Positions 57,904-64,000 of a stretch of DNA of 64,000 nt are shown here, piece after piece (positions within the stretch are counted from its first letter, which is position 1; every line of letters starts with the position of its first letter). The DNA comes from JACCXG01 sp963750935 (GTDB lineage Bacteria; Acidobacteriota; Vicinamibacteria; Vicinamibacterales; 2-12-FULL-66-21). The translations under genes were made by a program, and so were the position numbers. The notes below the pieces were generated by a model. That model was not told the origin of the DNA and did not search any database. It was given only the letters and a program-made list of their open reading frames with translations. The stretch lies in contig CAVVSR010000004.1 in assembly GCA_963750935.1 (NCBI GenBank), forward strand, positions 124,001 through 188,000. Direction: 5' to 3'.

Positions 57904-58500
57904 ATGTCTCCGACATCGCTCGAGCGTGAAGTCAAACTGAGGTTCGACACCGTGGAAGAGGCTCGCGCGGCTGTCCTCGCCGCCGGCTGCACGCCGCGCC
58001 TGGGCCGGCGGCTTCAGGCCGACGCGCTCCTCGACAGCGAGGACGAGCAGCTGCGCCGCCGCCGCTGCGTGCTTCGCGTCAGGGTCGAGAACGGCAAGAG
58101 CCGGGTCACGTTCAAGGGTCCGGTGCAGCCATCAATCATGAAGCTGCGCGAGGAGCACGAGACCCTGGTCGGAGACGGCGAAGTGCTGCTCAAGATCTTC
58201 GAGGAGCTGGGTCTGCACATCTGGTTCCGCTACGAGAAGTATCGCGAGGAGTTCTCGCACGACGACGTGATCGTGGCGATTGACGAAACGCCGGTCGGCG
58301 TCTTCGTCGAGATCGAAGGCGGTGAGCAGGGAATCGAGGCGACCGCGGCCGCGCTCGGTCGCACGCCGGCGGACTACATCGTGGATTCGTACCGCAGCGT
58401 GTTCCTGCAATATCGCGACGCGCTCGGCCTCACGACGTCCGACATGGTGTTCGAGGAAGAACCGGCCATGCTCCGCGTGCGGGCGGCCGACGTCCTCTGA
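57904..58500 (+). CDS. CYTH-domain protein (class IV adenylate cyclase/thiamine triphosphatase type)
   Basis: 198 residues. ExExK signature EREVKLRF near the N-terminus, arginine-rich strands (RRRRCVLRVRVENGKSRVTFKGP), IWFRYEKYREEF, IVAIDETPVGVFVEIEGG: the acidic and basic residues lining a triphosphate tunnel. Hydrolyses or cyclises a triphosphate (ATP, thiamine triphosphate or tripolyphosphate); which cannot be told. Start at 57904 because of GGA upstream and the EREVKL position; the frame extends to 57823. Confidence 0.88.
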   Translation: MSPTSLEREVKLRFDTVEEARAAVLAAGCTPRLGRRLQADALLDSEDEQLRRRRCVLRVRVENGKSRVTFKGPVQPSIMKLREEHETLVGDGEVLLKIFEELGLHIWFRYEKYREEFSHDDVIVAIDETPVGVFVEIEGGEQGIEATAAALGRTPADYIVDSYRSVFLQYRDALGLTTSDMVFEEEPAMLRVRAADVL

Positions 58501-58522
58501 TCGCGCACTGTCGCGTGCCCGT

Positions 58523-59491
58523 GTGCGCTGCCTGATTCTCACTGCCGGCCTCGGCACCCGACTGCGCCCCTTGACCTTCGTCCGCGCCAAGGCCGCCGTG
58601 CCGGTCAACGGCGAGCCGATCGCGCGCCGCGTGATCGCCTGGCTGGTGTCCCAGGGGCTGACCGATCTGGTGCTCAACCTGCACCATCGTCCTGAATCGA
58701 TCGCGGCAGTGGTCGGCGACGGCCGCGATCTCGGCGCACGGGTGCGCTACTCGTGGGAGAACCCCGTGCTCGGATCGGCCGGCGGGCCGCGCCGCGCGTT
58801 GCGGCTGCTGGTGGAACCCGCGGCCCCAGGCGCTCGCGAACAACCGTCGTTCGTGATCGTGAACGGCGATACGCTGACCTCGCTGCCGCTCGGCGCCATG
58901 ATCGCCGCACATCAGGCGTCCGGCGCGCTGGTGACCATGGCGCTGATCCCCAACCCTCGTCCCGATCTCTACGGTGGCGTGCGGGTCGAAGGCGGGTGGG
59001 TCACTGGCTTCACGCGCCGCGGCGTCACACAGCAGAGCTATCACTTCATCGGCGTGCAGGTCGTGAACGCGTCGGTGTTCGCGCCGCTGGCGGACGGGGT
59101 TCCTGCTGAAACGGTGATGCAGCTGTATCCCGAGCTGCTCGGATCGCGCGGCGATGCCATCGCCGCCCATATCGTCGACGCCCCATTCCAGGACGTCGGC
59201 AACCCGGCGGAGTACCTGCAAACGTCGCTCGACCTGGCCGCCGTCGAAGGGGATCGCCTGGTGAGCGCGGTCGACGTGATAATCGATCCCGCGGCTCGCG
59301 TCAGCCGCACCGCGGTCTGGAATCACGTTCGCATCAGCGCCCGCGCTGCCCTCGAGGACTGCATCGTCTGCGACCGTGTCCAGGTACCCGAAGGCGCCAC
59401 CTATCGCCGGTGTGCGATCGCTCCCAACCGGGGCGAGACGCTGCGCGAGGACGAATACGTCGAGGGCGATCTGGTCATCAGGCGGTTTTAG
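58523..59491 (+). CDS. NDP-sugar nucleotidyltransferase, MurU-like
   Basis: About 322 residues. Transfers a nucleotidyl group to a sugar 1-phosphate. Starts VRCLILTAGLGTRLRPLTFVRAKAAVPVNGEPI, the glycine-rich signature of sugar nucleotidyltransferases with its Lys (AKA.VPV), then ENPVLGSAGGPRRAL, VIVNGDTLTSL, and a left-handed-beta-helix-like tail (VSRTAVWNHVRISARAALEDCIVCDRVQVPEGA). The extra helix tail is absent from MurU proper and resembles mannose-1-phosphate guanylyltransferases. It is followed by an AmgK-like kinase, the same pair as in MurNAc recycling. GTG start at 58523. Confidence 0.85.
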   Translation: MRCLILTAGLGTRLRPLTFVRAKAAVPVNGEPIARRVIAWLVSQGLTDLVLNLHHRPESIAAVVGDGRDLGARVRYSWENPVLGSAGGPRRALRLLVEPAAPGAREQPSFVIVNGDTLTSLPLGAMIAAHQASGALVTMALIPNPRPDLYGGVRVEGGWVTGFTRRGVTQQSYHFIGVQVVNASVFAPLADGVPAETVMQLYPELLGSRGDAIAAHIVDAPFQDVGNPAEYLQTSLDLAAVEGDRLVSAVDVIIDPAARVSRTAVWNHVRISARAALEDCIVCDRVQVPEGATYRRCAIAPNRGETLREDEYVEGDLVIRRF

Positions 59492-59500
59492 GGATAGGAA

Positions 59501-59551
59501 GCACGTTCGCACTGAGCACGTTCGCACGTAGCACGTGGCACGTAGCACGTG
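59501..59551. repeat. Heptamer repeat block, GCACGTN family
   Basis: Units GCACGTTC, GCACTGA, GCACGTTC, GCACGTA, GCACGTG, GCACGTA, GCACGTG: 7-base period with two 8-base units. It fills the gap between the MurU-like and AmgK-like genes and ends 12 bases before the latter's ATG. The following GATGAGG can act as its SD. Confidence 0.9.
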
Positions 59552-59563
59552 GATGAGGCGCCT

Positions 59564-60589
59564 ATGACCGAAGTACGGACCGCGGATACCATCGAACAAC
59601 GTGAACGCATCGACGTCTATCTCGGCCGGGCCGGGATAACCGATCGGAATCCGCGTGTGGTGCCGCTGACCGGCGACGCCTCCGACCGCCGCTATTACCG
59701 GATCCTCACGCCGGACGCCCCGCCAATCGTCCTCGCGCTCTACGCCGCGCCGTTCGACATCGACGCGATGCCGTTCGCCAACGTCGCCCGGCTGCTCGAG
59801 AAGATGCCGGTGCCGATTCCGCGCATCCTCGGCCACGCCGACGACATCGGGGTGCTGGCGCTCGAGGATCTCGGCGACGTGACGCTGCAGGCGCACCTGG
59901 GAGCATCCAGCCCGACGCATCATGCGTCCCTGTACCGGCAGGCGGTCGCCTTGATCGCCACGCTGCAGCGGCGCGGCGCCGAGCTCGAAGCGCCGGACTT
60001 CCTCCCCTACCGCATCGCCTTCGACGTCGAGAAGCTGACCTGGGAGATGGAGTTCTTCACGAAGCACTTCATCGAGGCGTATCGCGGCGTCCTGATTCCG
60101 CCGGTGGTGCGCGAAGCGCTGCGCGAGGAGTTCGCCGCGATCATCGACGAGCTCGCGTCGGAGCCGCGCGTCCTCTGTCATCGGGACTATCACAGCCGCA
60201 ACCTGATGGTGCACGAGGACACGCTGTACATCATCGACTTCCAGGACGCGCGCATGGGCCCCGACACCTACGACCTGGTGTCGCTGCTCCGGGACTCCTA
60301 CGTCGATCTCCCCGAACACACGGTCGGTGAGCTGATCGCGTACTTCCTCGCGCTCAAGGGCCAGACCGAGCGCGAGGCGGAGTACCGGGATCGCTTCGAC
60401 GTCATGGCGTTGCAGCGTAATCTCAAGGCGCTGGGGACGTTCGGCTATCAGACGACCGCCCGCCGCAACCCCGTCTATATCCAATACATCCCGCGCACGC
60501 TTCGCTACGTCCGGGACAACCTCGAGCGGCAGCCGCGTTTCGCACGGCTCCGCGAGGTCCTCGCCGCGCACGTGGACGAATTCCGCTAG
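59564..60589 (+). CDS. Aminoglycoside-phosphotransferase-fold sugar kinase, AmgK-like
   Basis: 341 residues. APH-fold kinase: nucleotide region GDASDRRYYRILTPDAPPIVLALYA, ALEDLGDVTLQAHL, catalytic loop VLCHRDYHSRNLMVH and metal-binding IIDFQDARMGPDTYDLVSLLRDSYVDLP. The GDAS.RRY start and the layout match AmgK, which phosphorylates MurNAc and GlcNAc at the anomeric position, feeding MurU. The neighbouring nucleotidyltransferase supports this over antibiotic modification. ATG at 59564 chosen over the GTG at 59549, which lies in the repeat. Confidence 0.85.
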   Translation: MTEVRTADTIEQRERIDVYLGRAGITDRNPRVVPLTGDASDRRYYRILTPDAPPIVLALYAAPFDIDAMPFANVARLLEKMPVPIPRILGHADDIGVLALEDLGDVTLQAHLGASSPTHHASLYRQAVALIATLQRRGAELEAPDFLPYRIAFDVEKLTWEMEFFTKHFIEAYRGVLIPPVVREALREEFAAIIDELASEPRVLCHRDYHSRNLMVHEDTLYIIDFQDARMGPDTYDLVSLLRDSYVDLPEHTVGELIAYFLALKGQTEREAEYRDRFDVMALQRNLKALGTFGYQTTARRNPVYIQYIPRTLRYVRDNLERQPRFARLREVLAAHVDEFR

Positions 60590-60626
60590 CGCCGGACCGC
60601 GCTAGGCGGCCTGCCCCGGCGCGGAG

Positions 60627-60632
60627 TACAAT
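60627..60632 (+). promoter_or_regulatory. Possible -10 element
   Basis: TACAAT, 37 bases before the ATG of the isomerase-like gene, in a GC-rich gap of 80 bases. No clear -35. Confidence 0.3.
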
Positions 60633-60669
60633 CAGAGGTTCGCTGGCAGCTGTAACCGTCTGAGATCGC

Positions 60670-61509
60670 ATGCGCTTCGGGATTTCCACGCACCTGTTTC
60701 ACGATCAGAAGCTCGACCGCAGCCACCTGGCGCTGATTGCCGGCTACGGATTCGATGCCATCGAGCTCTTCGCGACGCGGAGTCATTTCGACTACCAGGA
60801 TGCGTCGGCGATCGATGCGCTGGCGGAGTGGCTGAGCGAGACTGGCCTCAGGCTCCACAGCGTGCACGCGCCGATCACCGACCGGTTCGGGGCTGGAGAC
60901 GAGTGGGCGGCGACATTCTCGAACGCCGTGACCGACCCGGCTCGGCGTCAGGCGGCGGTGCAGGAAGCGGCGGCGGTGCTGCTGATGGCCAGGCGGCTGC
61001 CGTTCAAGGTGCTGGTCGTGCACCTCGGCACGCCCGAGGGCAGGGAGGCGCCGGGCGACAACAACCGCGGCGCCGCCACGCGCAGCGCCGAGGAAATCTG
61101 CCGGCTGGCGGAGCCGTTCGGCGTACGCGTCGCCCTCGAGGTGATTCCGAATGTGCTGTCGACGCCGGCGTCGCTGACCGAGCTGATCGAACGCGACCTC
61201 GATGCGCCGGTCGCGGGCATCTGCCTCGACTTCGGCCATGCGTTCCTGGGTGGCGACGTGCCCGATGCGATTGAAACGGTGGCGGAACATCTGATCGCCA
61301 CCCACGTGCACGACAACCATCGGCGCCGCGACGAGCACCTGGTTCCGTACCTCGGGTCGATCGATTGGGACGCGGCGCTGATGTCGATGCAGAAGATCGG
61401 CTACGACGGCATGTATCTGATGGAGCTGGCCAACACCAGCACGCCGGCGGCCGTGCTCGAGGAAGCACGCCGCGCGCGGCAGCGGTTCGAGAAGGCAATG
61501 TCGTACTGA
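60670..61509 (+). CDS. Sugar phosphate isomerase/epimerase-type TIM-barrel protein
   Basis: 279 residues. AP-endonuclease-2-like TIM barrel of the xylose isomerase family: MRFGISTHLFHD, GYGFDAIELFATRSHFDY, LHSVHAP, VLVVHLGTPEG, VRVALEVIPN, ICLDFGHAFLGGD, HLIATHVHDNHRRRDEHLVPYLGSIDW, GMYLMELA. Metal ligands are the E of ALEVIP, D and H of CLDFGHA, H of HVHDNH and E of MELA. Substrate unknown; proximity to amino-sugar genes suggests a sugar or inositol derivative. Five bases separate its stop from asnS. Confidence 0.85.
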   Translation: MRFGISTHLFHDQKLDRSHLALIAGYGFDAIELFATRSHFDYQDASAIDALAEWLSETGLRLHSVHAPITDRFGAGDEWAATFSNAVTDPARRQAAVQEAAAVLLMARRLPFKVLVVHLGTPEGREAPGDNNRGAATRSAEEICRLAEPFGVRVALEVIPNVLSTPASLTELIERDLDAPVAGICLDFGHAFLGGDVPDAIETVAEHLIATHVHDNHRRRDEHLVPYLGSIDWDAALMSMQKIGYDGMYLMELANTSTPAAVLEEARRARQRFEKAMSY

Positions 61510-61514
61510 AGCTT

Positions 61515-62807
61515 ATGCTCGCCTATATCCAGGACATCGCGCGCCACGAAGGCCAGACCGTCACCCTGCGCGGGTGGCTGCACAACCGCCGCTCGAGCGG
61601 GAAGATTCACTTCCTGACCGTCCGCGACGGCAGCGGCTTCATCCAGTGCGTCATGTCGAAGAAGGCGATCGGCGACGAGGTCTTCACGCAGGCCGACCAC
61701 CTCTCGCAGGAGAGCGCCATCATCGTCGACGGCACCGTCCGCGCCGACACCCGTGCGCCCGGCGGCTACGAGCTCGACGTGACGCGGCTCGAGGTCGTGG
61801 CGCCGGCCACCGACTACCCGATCACGCCGAAGGAACACGGCGTCGACTACCTGATGGATCGCCGGCACTTGTGGATCCGGGCGCCGCGCCAGCACGCCAT
61901 CCTCCGCATTCGCCACGAAGTGATCGACGCGGTTCGCGACTTCTTCAACTCGCGTGACTTCATCCTGGCGGATACGCCGATCTTCACGCCGTCGGCCTGC
62001 GAAGGCACGACCACGCTCTTCCCGGTTCAGTACTTCGACGACGAGACGGCGTATCTGACGCAGAGCGGCCAGCTGTACAACGAAGCCAACGCGATGGCGC
62101 TCGGTCGCGTCTACTGCTTCGGCCCGACGTTCCGCGCCGAGAAGTCGAAGACCCGCCGCCATCTCACCGAGTTCTGGATGGTCGAGCCCGAAGTCGCCTA
62201 CGCGACGCTGGACGACGTGATGGCGCTCGCCGAAGGGCTGGTCGTGTCGGTGGTGCAGCGGGTGTTGGAACGCCGGCAGCCCGAGTTGAAGGTGCTCGAG
62301 CGCGACACCACGAAGTTGGAGCGCGTCACGTCCCCGTTCCCGCGCATCTCGTATGACGACGCGGTCGCGATCGTCAAGCGCAAAGGATTGCCGTTCGAGT
62401 GGGGCGGCGACTTCGGCGCGCCGGACGAGACCGCGATTTCCGAGGAGTTCGACCGGCCGGTCTGCGTGCACCGCTACCCGTCCGCGGTGAAGGCCTTCTA
62501 CATGAAGCCGGATCCGGATCGACCGGAGGTGGCGCTCGGCGTCGACGTGCTCGCGCCCGAGGGCTACGGCGAGATCATTGGCGGCGGTGAGCGTCTCGGC
62601 GACTACGACCTGCTGATCCAGCGCATCAAGGAACACAAGCTGCCGCAGGAAGCCTTCGAGTGGTACCTGGATCTCCGCCGCTTCGGCAGCGTGCCGCACG
62701 GCGGCTTCGGCATGGGCATCGAGCGCGTCGTCAGCTGGATCTGCGGCCTCGATCACCTGCGCGAGGCGATTCCTTATCCGCGGATGCTCTACAGGATTTA
62801 CCCATGA
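61515..62807 (+). CDS. asnS: Asparaginyl-tRNA synthetase
   Basis: 430 residues, class IIb. N-terminal OB-fold anticodon-binding domain (TVTLRGWLHNRRSSGKIHFLTVRDGSGFIQCVM), motif 1 around RHEVIDAVRDFFNSRDFILADTPIFTPSACEG, motif 2 FGPTFRAEKSKTRRHLTEFWMVEPE, motif 3 GGFGMGIERVVSWI. The SKTRRHLTEFW form of motif 2 and length near 430 indicate AsnRS rather than AspRS. ATG at 61515; the frame stays open to 61365. Confidence 0.94.
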   Translation: MLAYIQDIARHEGQTVTLRGWLHNRRSSGKIHFLTVRDGSGFIQCVMSKKAIGDEVFTQADHLSQESAIIVDGTVRADTRAPGGYELDVTRLEVVAPATDYPITPKEHGVDYLMDRRHLWIRAPRQHAILRIRHEVIDAVRDFFNSRDFILADTPIFTPSACEGTTTLFPVQYFDDETAYLTQSGQLYNEANAMALGRVYCFGPTFRAEKSKTRRHLTEFWMVEPEVAYATLDDVMALAEGLVVSVVQRVLERRQPELKVLERDTTKLERVTSPFPRISYDDAVAIVKRKGLPFEWGGDFGAPDETAISEEFDRPVCVHRYPSAVKAFYMKPDPDRPEVALGVDVLAPEGYGEIIGGGERLGDYDLLIQRIKEHKLPQEAFEWYLDLRRFGSVPHGGFGMGIERVVSWICGLDHLREAIPYPRMLYRIYP

Positions 62808-62826
62808 CAACTCATGGCGACGCCGA

Positions 62827-62968
62827 CAACTCCCAACTCCCAAGGGGAATCGCTCGACGCAGATCGGCCAATGCCGCGCGAAGCGAGGCTTGTTGGGAAT
62901 GCTTCCACGCCGCTCTCGCGAGCCTCCGCGATTCGGGAGTTGGGAGTTGGAGATTGGGAGTTGAAGAT
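62827..62968. repeat. Heptamer repeat element (AACTCCC / GGGAGTT) in inverted arms around a GC-rich core
   Basis: Left arm CAACTCCCAACTCCC (62827-62841) pairs perfectly over 15 bp with right arm GGGAGTTGGGAGTTG (62935-62949). The right arm continues in 7-base register: CGGGAGT TGGGAGT TGGAGAT TGGGAGT TGAAGAT (62934-62968), running straight into the rimO coding sequence. The 93-base core holds a CTCTCGCGAG palindrome. Looks like a small mobile or amplified element inserted at the start of rimO. Confidence 0.85.
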
Positions 62969-64000
62969 CGGCTTCCTCTCACTCGGCTGCCCGAAGAACC
63001 TCGTCGACGGCGAGGTGATGCTCGGCATCGCGCGGGACGCGGGTCACGAGATCACGTCCGACTCGGCGGCCGCCGACGTCCTCGTGGTCAACACCTGCGC
63101 GTTCATCGACAACGCCAAGGAAGAATCGATCAACGCGATTCTCGAGATGGCGGCGCTGAAGCGGGCCGGCAACTGCTCCCGGCTGGTCGTCACCGGCTGC
63201 CTGGCCGAGCGATACCGCGACGAGCTTCGCCGTGAGATTCCGGAGATCGACGCGCTGCTCGGCACCGGCGAGGTGCCGCAGATTCTCGATGCGCTCGGCG
63301 CGTCCGAGGCGCGGGTCCCGAGCCACGACAGCCGGCCGGCTGCGCTGCCCTTCTACACGAAGTCGCCGGCGAGACCGGCACCGATGCCGGCGCCCGTCGC
63401 GCCGCCCGACTACATCTACGACGCGGACACGCCGCGGCTGCTGACGACGCCGGGGCACTTCGCCTACGTCAAGATCGCCGAGGGCTGCGACTACACCTGC
63501 GCGTTCTGCATCATTCCGACGCTGCGCGGCGCCTATCGCAGCCGGACGGTCGATTCGATCGTGCGCGAAGCGCGGTCGCTGGCGGAACGCGGCGTGCGCG
63601 AGCTCCTGCTGATCTCGCAGGACACCAGCTTCTACGGCATCGATCGCGGCGAGCGTGGATCGCTGGCGCGGCTGCTGCGCGAGCTCAATCGCGTCGAGGG
63701 GCTGACCTGGATCCGGTTGCTCTATCTCTATCCCGACCACCATCACGGACGACGTCCTGGAGGCGATGGCGGAGTGCGAGAAGGTCTGCCGCTACGTCGA
63801 CCTGCCCCTGCAGCACGCGTCGGCTGATGTGCTGCGGCGGATGCGGCGTCCGGGCAACCGCGCGACCTACGACAAGCTGCTCGCCCGGATCCGCGACCGC
63901 GTCCCGGGCGTCACACTGAGGACGACCTTCATCGTCGGGTTCCCGGGCGAGACCGATCAGGATTTTGCCGAGCTGGACGCGTTCATCGCGGATACCGGCT
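62961..64000 (+). CDS. rimO: Ribosomal protein uS12 methylthiotransferase RimO, 3' end outside window, one frame break
   Basis: Radical SAM enzyme that methylthiolates an aspartate of ribosomal protein uS12. N-terminal MTTase domain with cysteines in FLSLGCPKNLVDGEVML, VVNTCAFIDNAKEESI and TGCLAERY; radical SAM motif CDYTCAFC (x3x2) in KIAEGCDYTCAFCIIPTLRGAYRSR; LLISQDTSFYGIDRG. After an extra C in a CCC run near 63735 the frame changes and continues PTTITDDVLEAMAECEKVCRYVDLPLQHASADVLRRM...TTFIVGFPGETD to the edge. Start taken at TTG 62961 (LKIGFLSLG), the family boundary, with GGAG 8 bases upstream; ATG 62814 would add 49 residues encoded by the repeat element. Confidence 0.9.

Noticed and set aside
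59564..60589. Aminoglycoside resistance gene
   Set aside because: The APH fold is shared by sugar kinases; the neighbouring sugar nucleotidyltransferase and the GDAS.RRY N-terminus fit AmgK better.

Overview
The window is high-GC DNA from what looks like an acidobacterium, most plausibly of the Vicinamibacteria. This is inferred from gene content: PadR-linked 'orphan' macrolide-type permeases (ADOP family), a carboxypeptidase-like/TonB-type outer-membrane receptor, a VWFA-related exported protein, VPS10/sortilin-like propeller proteins and many exported S9, M19, P1 and amidohydrolase enzymes. No RNA gene, CRISPR array, prophage or insertion sequence was recognised.

Layout. 1-5.5 kb: di-heme cytochrome c peroxidase, TPR protein, PadR/ADOP pair 1. 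5.6-8.7 kb: BON protein, exported metallo-beta-lactamase-fold enzyme, HupE-like membrane protein. 8.7-12.7 kb: plus-strand cluster of a membrane protein, an exported triple helix-hairpin-helix protein, a cytochrome c/beta-barrel fusion and a multiheme cytochrome c. 12.7-24.2 kb: TonB-type receptor, RodZ-like protein, S9 peptidase, PadR/ADOP pair 2, amidohydrolase, an uncharacterised protein. 24.3-34 kb: DPP4-like peptidase, M19 dipeptidase, DUF3999 and DUF2339 membrane proteins. 34-37.3 kb: udk, a GT-C-like membrane protein, dut and a DNPH1-like nucleotide N-hydrolase. 37.5-49 kb: VWFA protein, second S9 peptidase, P1 peptidase, VPS10-like protein, asparaginase. 49-54 kb: PLP dehydratase, glucan phosphorylase, small proteins. 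54-64 kb: M24 peptidase, Do protease, CYTH protein, MurU-like and AmgK-like pair, sugar isomerase, asnS, rimO.

Theme: export and turnover of peptides and sugars at the envelope, possible outer-membrane electron transfer, and ordinary housekeeping at the right end.

Two window-wide features stand out. First, seven loci carry tandem repeats with a strict 7-base period but different unit sequences; they sit in gaps, in leaders and at gene ends, and at one locus appear to supply the start codon of rimO. Second, at least 25 single-base frame breaks occur in otherwise well-conserved genes, several inside heme motifs or short homopolymers. These look like assembly or sequencing indels, so broken genes are annotated here as whole loci.
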